NCBI RefSeq assembly: GCF_037975245.1
Contig: NC_092568.1
Span: 29,952,001-29,981,000, forward strand
DNA: 29,000 nt
Direction of reading: 5' to 3'
From: Apostichopus japonicus
Lineage: Eukaryota; Echinodermata; Holothuroidea; Aspidochirotida; Stichopodidae
This document shows positions 11,502 to 23,513 of this stretch, piece after piece (position 1 is the stretch's first letter; every line of letters starts with the position of its first letter). The position numbers and the translations under genes are program-made. Below the pieces are notes generated by a model that saw only the letters and a program-made list of their open reading frames with translations, made no database searches and was not told where the DNA came from.

Positions 11502-13112
11502 ACACATAGCAACCTGATTGTGATGTCAGGTAAATGTAAACAATGACATTTTATTTAATCGAAAGTAATAATAAATACAGAAATCAAATGTGTGAAATTT
11601 CATTTAACAACATGTGCTATTTTATAAATCCACTTCCACCCTCTCAAATTTGCTTAAATGGATTAAGTGAGGATCATGTGGAATTCCATTGACACTTCAC
11701 GTGAAAGGTTTTCAGATTCAAAAGTTCAAGTCACCAATTTAACCTTAGCGAACAGTTTGAAGCTAACGACCAGGTTTCAGGTTACATTCGTGGTCAGAAC
11801 GTGTGTTTCCTATATTTGTGTCATGCGCAGAGTCTGAGTATTCTAATTATATTCCTATTAGTTCAATCATGGAAACACGTGTCGATCGTTGCACTGTTTT
11901 GTAATAAATCATTAATTACATCTATTGTTTCGTTTTTGCCGGGTGGTGGGTTGGGTGGGGTAGGGGGGGGGGTAGAAGGGGCTATACACCAAATGGGTTG
12001 TTTTGTATGTAGCTGTGGGACCTAATTCGATTCGCTACTGCATATAAATTGTTCAAAATGTTTCTTGCCGAATTGGCGTTCGTTATTGAGGTCGTCTGAC
12101 ATTAATGATTATATTTTGATTATACGTTATTCTCGACAGACTTTTTCAGGTCTCCTTCCAATCTGAACTATTTTCTTTCAACTATACATTTATAACTCAA
12201 AACAAGCAACTTTAAAAACTGGTTTGCGTTTTACATCAAACCTTAACTTCTCCAACAATCTATGCAAATGTTCAACAGAATTAATATCATCAGTTCGTGA
12301 CGAGAATATCCGAGCATCTGTGATTACAAACCCCGACGGAGTCAGTAACTTTCAAGACATGAATAAATAACATAGACATCACACTGTCAGAGCATTTAGA
12401 CTACTTTGTCTACATAGTTGAGTTTACTTTACAAATAAGAAACATGGCTGATCTATACCTGTTTCTTTATTATAAATTGTTGAGGTGGAATTATCAGCCA
12501 ATTGGTCATTTTCGGACGAGAAGAAGACTATTACTTTGTAAAATTTACAAAGAACATTGCAAGTATACCCTTTAATTCACTACTAAATAATTAAAACTAG
12601 GTGTCTTTAAAAGTGACAGCTTTTAGTTTACGAATATGTCTCGGGATCTGACTGTCACTGTCATATTACCGTTGAAATCATTCTTTTACTCAAACAAGGT
12701 GCTCCCTTAAACACGGTGGACCGGTCGTTCTAAGTTTAGAAGCATATCACCGTTTTATTTGTGATCTTCACCGACGTGTTGAATCTTTTCTTAGCGTTAA
12801 GTTATTATAACAAGTCTTATTATTTTATTTCCTATGAAACCTTTCCCGGCATAATGTACAGTACAAGTGACGTATCTGTAAATGAGGTATTTCAATGTGT
12901 ATTGCAGCTATATAAAGTGCTTCTCTTTTCTCAATGAAGCTGTTCCGCGATAGAAAAGAAATCTTCCTTTTGGTAGTTTTAGTTTTGTGTTACTTTAAAA
13001 AATATTGCTTTGTTCAAATCAAATCGTCCAATCAGAACTCCTATAGAAATCGTTAACGATTTGCATATCGATAAGATCGAATGGTTGCAGAGAAGCTTCA
13101 GGAAAAGCAAAC

Positions 13113-13144
13113 ACCGTATGAATAATTTTAATAATTCATACGGT
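13113..13144. repeat. hairpin with 11-bp perfect arms
   Basis: ACCGTATGAAT (13113-13123) and its exact complement ATTCATACGGT (13134-13144) flank a 10-base A/T spacer. It lies 46 bases after a perfect octamer ATTTGCAT (13059-13066). No flanking target-site duplication was evident, so I do not call it a transposon. Confidence 0.7.
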
Positions 13145-14819
13145 ACTTTGCATCAATTGTAGACTTTTTATATATTCGTTGCAGTCTGATATATATTTAC
13201 ACAATAATGGGAATAAGAAAGATCGCGTTATGACTTTGTATACTGATGTTCAAACTGCATTCATATCACTCGTATATAGACAAAGGTTTTGCTGATGTGC
13301 TTGGAGGCATTATTGCTATATTATGAAAAAGTATAAAAAAAAGGAAAAAATAAATAAAAGGATACAGGGCACACACAATGTGTCAGTCCTAAATGTAGTT
13401 GTCTTCCGTACATTTTGTGCGATAGGATAGAAAGTTTTGAACGAGTTGTCAAGCGGCATTTCTGAGTCTCGATGAGTTGTGGTTGAATCATTTTGATCAA
13501 TATATAGCTAATAGAAAGGGAAAAAAGTTAGATAAAAGTCACTCATTCGTGGAAGTCTAGTCTGTGGGCTGCCTGGTTCTGGACAAATGAATTTTTAAAG
13601 TCCTTGGGATGAGATGATTCAATGAGTTGTTAACGACAATTGTTGGTCGTGGGTTTTGATGACTAAGTAAGTTTAGCTGGAACAATCACAATCAATAAAA
13701 AGAGAGAGAGAGAGGTGGAAAGAGCGAAGTCTCAGGAAGCTTCACATATTGTGAACACTTTACCGCATGGCAACGTGTATATACATGCAGCTATATACGT
13801 ATGTTTGTGCTTAGCCCACTCAGCCAGTTTGAAAGTGATGTGCAACTGTCTAAGCCTGACGTTTTTATTGCTGTATGACCAGGCAAAAAAGCATGAACTC
13901 CGACGATCATCAATCAGATATTGGTAATGAATATGTGATTGTATGGGGGTGGAGGGGTTGGGGGTTGTGGAGGGGACGGAGTAACCTAACTTCATTTGTA
14001 CTATAGGGTATACGCATATAAGTAAGGAGATGGGAACTATAGGATATTACTCAATATAGGCTATATACATTTTTTTACAGAGACATGTTATAGATTGAAA
14101 GGCCACATGAAAATACTTGTTTCACTACAATGTCTAATTGAAAGATTTAATCATTTACCACTAACCTGTGAAAATGAATAAGTATATTGACGACAAAAAT
14201 TAATTAGTTTTTGTATCCATTCTATTTATTCTATAAAATTCACACAAACAAACAATAGTAATAGTACTATATAGGAGCCTGTGTCTGTCCTTGTTTCTAT
14301 AAATTCAATGTTCATTTGTGGTGGAGTTTCTAATAGGCGTTCTTCCAAATTTCATTAAGACACCACAGATATATATAGACATAGACTGACTCACAAAAAC
14401 TACATTTAAAGCGCATTTCGTCTAACAATAGTTCTGCCATGATTTGCTTAAAGTTCTTAGCACCCGTCCGCATATCAATTCATACAAAAAAAAAGTATCC
14501 AAATTCTGGCGGCATCGTATGAGACCAAATAACAACTGGACTTACTGCTACTTAGAGTTTTATATATAAGAAATAAACACATGATTGGAAGAAAATTGTC
14601 CGTACATAAATACTGTTATCACAATACATAGGCTAACATATCATCACTGACTAATTTATTTTCAATGTATAACCTTTAAATCTACAAAATATTTCTTCAC
14701 TACGAAAAAGCCTTTCGTCAATTCAGTTTCGTTAACTGTCTTGGAAAACCCCCCGCATTTGTTAAAATATGTTTATTTTGGGTGTCTGTTAAGTAAAGAA
14801 TGCTTTGGTTGGTTGGTTT

Positions 14820-14833
14820 GGGGGGGGGGGGGG
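14820..14833. repeat. poly-G run, 14 G
   Basis: Uninterrupted 14-base G run preceded by GGTTGGTTGG-type sequence, in the intron between exons A and B. Confidence 0.95.
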
Positions 14834-15491
14834 ATATGTAAGTTGCTACTAAGGGAAGTTTTGTTGGTTGAGTCTTACGGAAGTCATTCAGAAATCCGAA
14901 ACTGAGTTCAACATGTGCCATTCCGTTGGTTGTAGATTTTAATACTAACTTGGATGTTTGCATTTTTATTGCTCTGATGATATAAACGACAAAGATCTGA
15001 TAGGTTCAGGTATATACATAAACTGGCAAACAAACTGCTATCATGATGACGTGTTATCATGTGAACTGCTTCTACTTGAAAACAAGTCCACCCCCCCCCA
15101 ATAAAGGAGGAAAATGTACAACAACCTTGAAAAATATATTGAAAACAGAAGAAAGAAAGGGGAACAAAACGTTAACGCTTTTACTCATAATGACGGCATT
15201 GAAATCACAATTCCAACTGGTTTAAACTGAATTTACCTTCAGTAACGTATCAATTTATAAACTAAAAATAAATGTTTCGTAGAAAATAAATGACTTGCAA
15301 GAACAAGTCCGCGGTTATAATGAAAAGTAATCACAGCAAACAGTTGCATAGCAATAGAATACATGAAGAAAAGAGCAAATAAAATAAAAGGAGCTAAGCA
15401 ATACATTGGCAACTTTCTAGTGTGTTCTATCCATCCTTAAAGGTAGTTTTATTCTCACAAGCTATCCTATTCAATCTGCGTTGTAGTCACG

Positions 15492-15881
15492 TAATCCTTT
15501 TAGCGTTTTATTGAACGCAAGTCATTCATTCAAGACACAGATCTGACAATGTATGGACTTCGATTCTCACTGTATTGCGAAACTGATTTGTAAAGCCATT
15601 CATGGATTAACTCTCTTCTATGGGAGGGTGCGAGTTAACAATGAACTTCTAGGACGGCTGCAAAGGGTGTCACCTCTAATCCCTCCCAAGTAGTCACTGG
15701 TAATACCTTCCTATTGTTAACGCAATTAGACCTTCTTTACAGCTGAGAGTGGAAACCAAGACCCCATTTTTTTTCACCACACACCAAAAAAAAAAAATTG
15801 AATGGATATTCAAGAAAAACAATTAACCTTCTAAAGTGATTTTTGTCAATGAAAGAAGAGGTTTAAATTCTGGCAGGATTA
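15492..15881. promoter_or_regulatory. cluster of four K50-homeodomain sites before exon B
   Basis: TAATCC at 15492-15497, GGATTA at 15604-15609, TAATCC at 15677-15682 and GGATTA at 15876-15881. These are the two strand forms of the preferred site of lysine-50 homeodomains such as Otx, Gsc and Pitx. By eye I count twelve such words in the 29 kb, so a third of them fall in this 390-base stretch ending 220 bases before exon B. This suggests, but does not prove, an autoregulated promoter or enhancer for the exon B transcript. Confidence 0.4.
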
Positions 15882-16100
15882 CCCTTTCTGGACCAGTTTG
15901 CCCATGCTTAGCCTGAACGATCACCTGTGTGTCTCTATACTCTGGTTTATATATTTATTTTTTAACCGGTTCTGTGAGTCCTATTTACGTCATTCTCAAC
16001 CATATTAGCGATTTTCAACTTTTCCAAACGGATATCCCGGACATTTTGAAGCATTCGACAACATTGCCAAGTTTTTTCTTCCTAATTTGCTTGCACACAG

Positions 16101-16169
16101 AAACCATTATGGAGGCCGTTAGTGCGGACATACACCCCATGGTTAACTTTGCACAAACAACTACACCAG
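16101..16169 (+). CDS. otx: otx alternative exon B (short alternative N-terminus or cassette)
   Basis: A 69-nt exon bounded by a good acceptor (pyrimidine-rich tract ending CACACAG) and a consensus donor (CCAG|GTAAGG). It carries an ATG at 16109 followed by MEAVSADIHPMVNFAQTTTP, then one base of the next codon. Spliced to the homeobox exon it reads T-P-D-P-P-R-K-Q, in frame, exactly as exon A does with N in place of D. Started at its own Met the protein would be 278 residues and lack the whole PPYSVNG block. The 8 bases before the ATG are also open in frame with exon A (K-T-I-M), so exon B could be spliced into the A form as a 23-residue insert, giving 338 residues. I recognise no motif within it. 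Sea urchin otx makes two proteins that differ only at the N-terminus, which supports the alternative-N-terminus reading; which urchin form it matches I cannot say. Confidence 0.7.
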
Positions 16170-16595
16170 GTAAGGGTTGTCACGTGACCATCTCTTCACC
16201 ACTACCACATCGCTACTTTATCAATTGTCCTCTTCCTACGACTAACATCTATTAAAGCTTTAATCATTTAGACCTAAACATATACTCTTTGCAAACGTCT
16301 TCTCCAATAACGTAGAAACCATTCCTACATTGTAATAACTACCACTTTCCACCAATATATTCTCTGTGGAACTATTAACTCTTGACGCTAAACTTGAATG
16401 AAATACACAATTCAACTATGTTGTTATACATTGCCATGCACTGCTGTCAATCTCTTTTAGCTAACAACATTGCCTAACATGCTCGCAATATACTGTATCA
16501 TACAGCCTTTACTTTACTGTTCCTCGTTCATGATACAGACGTTATCTGTGTTTTTTCTTTCTTCCTTCTTCTATCATCTTCAGTCACATATCTTA

Positions 16596-16605
16596 ATGAC
16601 GTCAT
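16596..16605. promoter_or_regulatory. palindromic CRE, ATGACGTCAT (copy 3)
   Basis: Perfect CREB/ATF-type palindrome, 427 bases after the exon B donor. Confidence 0.4.
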
Positions 16606-17408
16606 CTTACATTAAGTGTTTCCCACATTATTTTCACTTTCCTCGTGTTTCTTGAGAATTATAACATTGTACTCACTCTATAGGATCTTCGTTACTATTG
16701 ACATTTCATGAAAGTGCCTACATTACGTTGCTACGTCATGACCCCCAACTCCCCCCCCCCCACCGCCTCGCCATCCCTCTTGTTACCCTTCTGTCCCACC
16801 ATATATCCTTATCCATCTATTAACATGCATTAACTTCAATTGCATTTCACTCCTTCATTATAACACTCAAGTGCAGTGCATATTAACAATATTTTGTGGC
16901 AGAATTTAATTCCTATAAATTTGTAGTAGACTAGGAAAGCATTACTTGTCTTGGTTCTGGAGAATTGGGTGACATATAGGTAACCATTTTCGGTGATTCT
17001 GGCATATTTGGGTCGATATCATGGGAGTGAGGCAGTTCTATTGACTGGTCGCTTGTTTCATTATACTCCAGATTTATGTAAGAGTAACGGTACATCATTT
17101 CATGTTTTACATTATGGATCAAATCCCGCTCGCCGCCGGTCTGTTTCATTTTAGACTATACCATTGGATGATTTATAATAGGTGTGGCGTCGAGTTTAAC
17201 ATTGGTAAAATGTTGGCATAGGTTAGGTATTTCAGTCGTTTCCTCAAACGTATTTAAATCATGGTTGGTACTGTATTATCACATTTAGGCTAAATAATTT
17301 GTAAGCAAATATCGGATAGAAAGTGCATTTCCATGAACAAAAGAACACACTTTCTACCCAAAAACCTTTCCTATGTATATTTCCTGGCGAGAGTGTGGAA
17401 AATTGGAG

Positions 17409-17452
17409 TGCATGCATAGGTAATTATGAATATTCCTTCATGCATATGCATG
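17409..17452. promoter_or_regulatory. candidate intronic enhancer core: MORE-type POU palindrome plus homeodomain site
   Basis: CATGCATATGCATG (17439-17452) is a perfect 14-bp palindrome that contains ATGCATATGCAT, the MORE site on which POU factors bind as dimers. Just upstream are GCATGCAT, TAATTA (a generic homeodomain site) and ATGAATATTC. The dense packing in one 44-base stretch within an otx intron suggests a regulatory core. Function is inferred from motifs only. Confidence 0.3.
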
Positions 17453-18762
17453 TCGCCAGACCGGGTAGTACAAATTTTCATTCTTCATAGTAAAAGAGTT
17501 TAGCACGTCATATTCCATATTTTGCGTAGAAAGTGTTAACGCAATTATAATTATTAATAAGGACTAAAATAAGAGTACCATGTAAGTTCATTTGTATATC
17601 AAACACAAGTTGCAGTCCTATCAGTTCTGAATGAACCATGATATGTGCATGCATGGTCAAGCTGTATTTGTACAATTTGACGCTGTTCGTCATGTCTGCA
17701 TTATCTGGCTTGATGTATGTGTTGAACTATCTCAGGACCGGTGTGCTTTCGAAATATATTATCTGAATATCAATGATACTGCATGTTTCGACAGAATATT
17801 AACAGCCCTAGAAATCCGATTTACTACGATTTGATTTTGTAGCCCAGTTTCTCTACTACATTACATATTCATTCCATCCCTCCATCGCCCCCCTCCCAAC
17901 ATAAACTAGTTTTGCATAGCATTATCTTATAACAGTCGTTTGCCTTGCAATGTGTATCCAAACTATTACCAATCTTGTGATTTATTCAGAAAGTGTTTAA
18001 TTTTATACTTCATAGCTGGTTTCCTTCTTACTGCTTTGGAGGAACCGAAGGGTATCACGTGATGACTTCAGTTCAAACGTTTGAAATGGTGAATACAAAA
18101 AGTTTAGAGCCAAAAATATGATCTTACAAACAAACTTTAAGTTTGCTATGGGAAAATATTCGCCCAAAGAAAACAAAAACAACAACAAACCAGACAGTAG
18201 AGAACCAACACGAAAAAGACCAAAAACCAAGTGAAAAACTTATATATTCAGCAAAACCCCTTTCTGCAAGTCAATTTCCGGAATTCATCAACTCACGCCA
18301 CTTATCATCATATGTAAACATGATTTAAATACGTTAATTAATTAATAGAAATGAAGAGAAAAAGGAGCAAACACTTCCTCTTTTTTTCCTTCCCTATAAT
18401 ACTATTCTTATCCAGACTAGTTTACTCTTTTTTAGCTAGAGGACCAAGGTGATTGATCGCGTCTCTCTTTTAATGTGATTTTCATAATTGCATTTGCCCC
18501 GCTTTGGAATGTTTTGATTTCATTCAAATATTTTTAATACGTTATATGAAGAGGAAAAAAATATTGCAACAGAAAAAAAGTGCAAGGGGCTGTTATGGTT
18601 GGTACTGGAATTGCGAAGTTGAAATCCGATCTTTCAGTTTGCCTTGGGCGTTGCTTTTACATGGGCTCCGTAACGTTCCATCGAGGCTTTTGAATTCACC
18701 CACAGCTATACAACTGAGAAAATACCGCCCCCAGGTCCAATATGGAGGGGGGAATACAATAA

Positions 18763-19101
<339 letters not shown>

Positions 19102-19333
19102 TAAACGAGGCTTCTCACTACACTATATAGTATATAGTACTAGATCCAAGTCTGGTTCTGTCTTGTAAAACGGCGGCATGAACGGGTTTCTAAAATACTA
19201 TATAAAGAAAATAATAATTCCGAGCCTATAGTAGTGTATGTTATATTTTTGATGACCAGACGCAACGCCATGCGCGTGTTAAAAAGCTGCAACATTATAT
19301 TTTGTTCTTGGTTGCGAGATTACTCTATGAGAG

Positions 19334-19364
19334 ATGACGTCATCATTTTCGTCATTGCCACGTG
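19334..19364. promoter_or_regulatory. palindromic CRE (copy 4) with nearby CACGTG E-box
   Basis: ATGACGTCAT at 19334-19343 followed 15 bases later by CACGTG at 19359-19364, 242 bases into the intron. These sites would suit CREB/ATF bZIP and bHLH-type factors. Confidence 0.4.
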
Positions 19365-19673
19365 TCTAGCTAATCTGTTTTCCTGTGAAATTATCACGCA
19401 AGGATGATACGACAGCCCGGGTCCCTGCAAAAAGACTTCTCATGGAAGTATTCTCTTTTGTATAGCGTTTTCATTTCATGTATATAGGTTTATCATGTCA
19501 TTAATTTTACAGACAAATATTTTTGCTAATAGCAATGACATGAGGAAAAGATAACTGTTTTACAAGTAAAAGGAGAGTTGTTATTTACGAAAGGTTTTGA
19601 GGTTAATCACAAAAATGGATGTTTGGGAGTTGTCACAGTATCTTCCCCATCCGGCTCCGCCACAAGTGAAGTA

Positions 19674-19685
19674 CCCCCCCCCCCC
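19674..19685. repeat. poly-C run, 12 C
   Basis: Uninterrupted 12-base C run within the homeobox intron. Confidence 0.95.
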
Positions 19686-22031
19686 AACAAAACCCATGCT
19701 TTACAAGGACATTTTCCTCAAGAATACAACATTCTGCCGGCGGTCATGTTTATCAACATAAAATACTGTTAATAGCTAACTAAACAGTAACAATATTTCA
19801 TTTCTTATTAATAACCTCTCATTTCAGTCGTTTCCTTCTTGTTATACGCTTTGCTTGCCGTAAATATAGATGAATTCAAGCGACTGCGCGAAGCACTTTA
19901 AGTCCAGTGTTTGCAAACCTCAAAATCGATCACCATTATTGTCTACCCTTCCACTTTATGAAGTCACATTTGTCAAAATAAAAGAGCTTTTAACTTTGAC
20001 AAATGATTGTGGGACGATTTGTTCATTTAAATTGAATTTTATTTCCCAGACAGAGAGAGAGAGTGTGAAAGTTAATTTTTTCCTCCCTCTTTTTTTTGGG
20101 AGGTTTTATTCATTCTTTGTTGTCACGCCTCTGTGACACCCCATACCCTTGACGGTAATTTTTTTTTTTACTTCTTATAGATCTATTACATAGCACCGCA
20201 GGCAATTTTTATGGCCCGCCGTACGCCAATCGTAACTTGTCCAAACAACAATGGTATATGCAAAGACAATACGTGGCAATTGCCGAAGGCGCGCAACGCA
20301 CGCAACAAAAGAAAGTTGAGGGAAAATGGCTTCTTTGTAGCAATCCTACATTTCCCATGTAGGGCATGACTGAACTATGTTTACTTGCCGTTTTACACCT
20401 GTTCACCCAGCAACTCATATATATATATGAGACGACCTCTCTGCATTGGCTAGCGTAAAAGCTTCACCTTGGTCTTCTTTTCTAACTCTTATATACGATA
20501 TGGGGGCAGCCAAGTCCAAAATTGATTCTTTTTTATTAACAAAGCACAGCAAAATAAAAGAGGGAAAAATATGCCTGTGGCAATTTCTAGAATAATGAAT
20601 AACCTTTTCCGGGTGTGGACGGCTCGACAATACGAAACCATACCAAGTCAAAAACTTTGACCATGATTGAAAGTCATTGGAAGTTGTTGCAAGTGTCCTA
20701 TATGGGTCAGTTATATGTTGAAATTATAAATATGAGGATATCGATCTATGAGGGGGAGGGGGAGGAATGTATCAACTAAAACAGCCCAAAATAATCCAAA
20801 TTTAATGCTTTAAAATTTGTTATGAAGTGATTTATTGAAATCAGTTTTCGAGATCACCATACCTATGAAACTATTAAATTAACATAACCACATGCAAATT
20901 AGTTACCATTTTTTGGGACGAAATGAATTTCATTTGCGATGATATGTGAGGCAGTTAAACTTTTATCTTATAGTGTGAGAAATTTTCTTGAGTGTGACAT
21001 GAAGCTAAAAAAAAATCCTTCGAAATGAAAAACCTGCCATTTATCACAAACCCCTCGCTTTGCACTCTTCCGTGACAAGAAAACGGAGAAAAGAAAAAAG
21101 AAAAAGAAAAAAAAAACTTCTTGAATTCTTTAGAATCTTTCTCATTAAAAAGAATCTTTCTTCTTAACGCCTGGTTTCGAATGGGACCTCTAATTCGTTA
21201 CATTGAATGGATGCTCTCTAGATTGGCAGACAGAAATTGTCTTTTAAAAGGGAGGGGGGAAAAGCTTGGGTCTTCAATAGGGCTTTTTTTCGGTCCGTCT
21301 TTATTCCTTGGCTAACAATAGATCGCTATTGTGTGGTGTTTTCTAAAGCCTAGGGGCCATGTGCTCATTTGGACAATACCTTACTCATTGGTCACAGAGC
21401 AATAGACTCGGCTTATAATGCTCACGGCGTACAAGCTCTTCAATGGCCTGCAAGCGCTGCTAATTAGATGGGTGTAAAGAGGCTCACGAAATTACTTTTC
21501 TTTTCTTTTATTTCTGCTGGGTAACTCTTTGGTCCACTCTCCGTCCACCATATCACACAAGTCATTTTCCTCTGCGGTTACCGCGAGCTATTTATTCTGT
21601 ACTTGAGCAAACTTTGAAAATTCAAAGTGTAGAAAGAAAGCCCAATATGGTTACCAAGGGAACCTTTTCTTCCGCGTAAGGATTTGAATCTCACTTCTGT
21701 ACTCCCAGCTGTTACGTCATCGTCTATAGAAAGTATTGCATGTAGCTCGGGTAAGAGTGCTTTGCATATACCCAAGTGTTAAATTTACCCTTTCTTAGTT
21801 TATTAATTAAAATACGACGTGTTATTGCACCGTTGTTTCTCTGCATATTACTGTCAGTATTTAACAGGGTGGGTTTTTTCGTGCAACCCACGTAAATGTA
21901 ATTATGAGGGGAATAGGAAAAGAGAGGGCAAAGGAATGATATATTACACTCACCTTCTTGGTTTCCCGAAAGGGAAAGCTATGTAGTCACTCTTACCGAA
22001 CTTGCAAAATGTGAGAGGAACCGAGGATTTC

Positions 22032-22094
22032 AAAGTCGTCAATGACTATAACGCAGATTGTAAAGTCGGTAATAACCATTACGGTTAGATTCGT
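22032..22094. repeat. diverged tandem duplication, unit about 30-33 bases
   Basis: Two adjacent units both begin AAAGTCG and continue with alignable sequence (AATGACTATAACG against AATAACCATTACG, then AGATTGT against AGATTCGT). I judge them roughly three-quarters identical by eye, with small gaps. Confidence 0.45.
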
Positions 22095-23293
22095 CCAACT
22101 TCGGACGACAGCATACAGAAACGTTGTACTCATAGCCGAAGCCAAAGTAAATCAATCAGACCACACATGTCTAGCATGTCTATATGCATGCTAAGTTCTT
22201 CAATACTGTCTTATTTCCTTTTTCGGGGAAACATTTCATACAAATAGTTTTTGATTTTCAGACCTTGTCATAAAAATGATTATAAAGTAATGACACAAGG
22301 CCACTACGGGATAACGAATTTTCTTGAAAGTTTATATTCCAGTCGCTTGAAACTAGCGGGTTAAAGTTCATCAGTAGTAACCCCAAATTTTGACTTGCTA
22401 AGAATTCTGCTAGAAGTTTTCAAAAGTAATTTCTCGATGGTTCTGCATCTCCGAATTACTTTCAGACATTGACGAGTATTCAATGAGGCAAATAAATGTT
22501 TCAACTAGGAAGCATACCGTTGAGGGTGGTGGTAAAATGCATGATCAAGTTGAAGCATGATTGCCCAATAATTCATTTCTGGCATATTTTGGGCTAATAC
22601 TAGAGACCTTGTAAATTGCCACAATCAAACCAGAAACTTACGATGAGACATATTCCATTAAGCCTGCATAGGCATATCTATATATGGGGCGATGAAGAGA
22701 CATGATGTGTGTGCATATATATGTGTGTGTATGTAACCATACAAGCCTATAAAGAGAGCTATGTACTGTTCCCACAACTAACGAGTGTTCCAAGACTATA
22801 TTTGCTCGCAAACATTTAACTCGTGTCCTTGTCAAACTGAAGATGACTTCACTCAGAACGCCTGCTCATTTCTACAGTTCTTCAAACAGCAAGAAATACT
22901 TAGACTATAGGCGAGAAATTTTGTTTAAATGAGGAAGCATATGCTGTTGAATGCAGAATAATTAAATCTCCATTGATGTTAAGAACGCAATGTGACTCGT
23001 TCAAGAGGTATATGGCAATTGAAGGGCTCCTTACATCGATAGATCTATATATCTGTGTGTTGTATATAGTCTCAGAGAGAATTGGCGTTGACACGGTCAA
23101 GAATGTGACAAGTGGGTTATTACGTAATCTTGTGAAATAGACTCCTGACGATGTGTTATTAGGGAGCATCTCATGCATCCGTGGTAAATCTGGATGACCT
23201 ATTTCTTTTATACGGTTTTCTGAGAATCCAAATACAATCATTTCCCCCTTGTGTATGTGTGGTTTGGATGTTGTTGAAGGTGGGAGAAGGGGT

Positions 23294-23305
23294 GGGGGGG
23301 GGGGG
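23294..23305. repeat. poly-G run, 12 G
   Basis: Uninterrupted 12-base G run 208 bases before the last coding exon. On the opposite strand it reads as part of a polyproline stretch in a chance open frame. Confidence 0.95.
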
Positions 23306-23513
23306 AGGTCCATTTCAACACTACATAATTTGGTTATGTCACTCTCTATGTGGCAAATATAAGAACATGCCAGATGTTTGTAGCACACTCTTAAAATATT
23401 TAACTTAATCGAAAAGTTTAAATTGATTCAATCAAATAACAATAGATTTTCTAATGCTAACGAATAGCTCTCAAGTTCATTTTCTTTTCATCTGTTTTTT
23501 TTTGTCCTCACAG

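Larger units (their letters stand above)
11124..16100 (+). other. intron between exons A and B
   Basis: No coding sequence supported. It contains a palindromic CRE at 11492, octamers ATGCAAAT at 12262 and ATTTGCAT at 13059, an 11-bp-arm hairpin at 13113, G runs at 11963-11972 and 14820-14833, a C run at 15091-15099, and a K50-site cluster at 15492-15881 just before exon B. A TATATAAAG word near 12909 is an unsupported promoter candidate. Confidence 0.7.
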
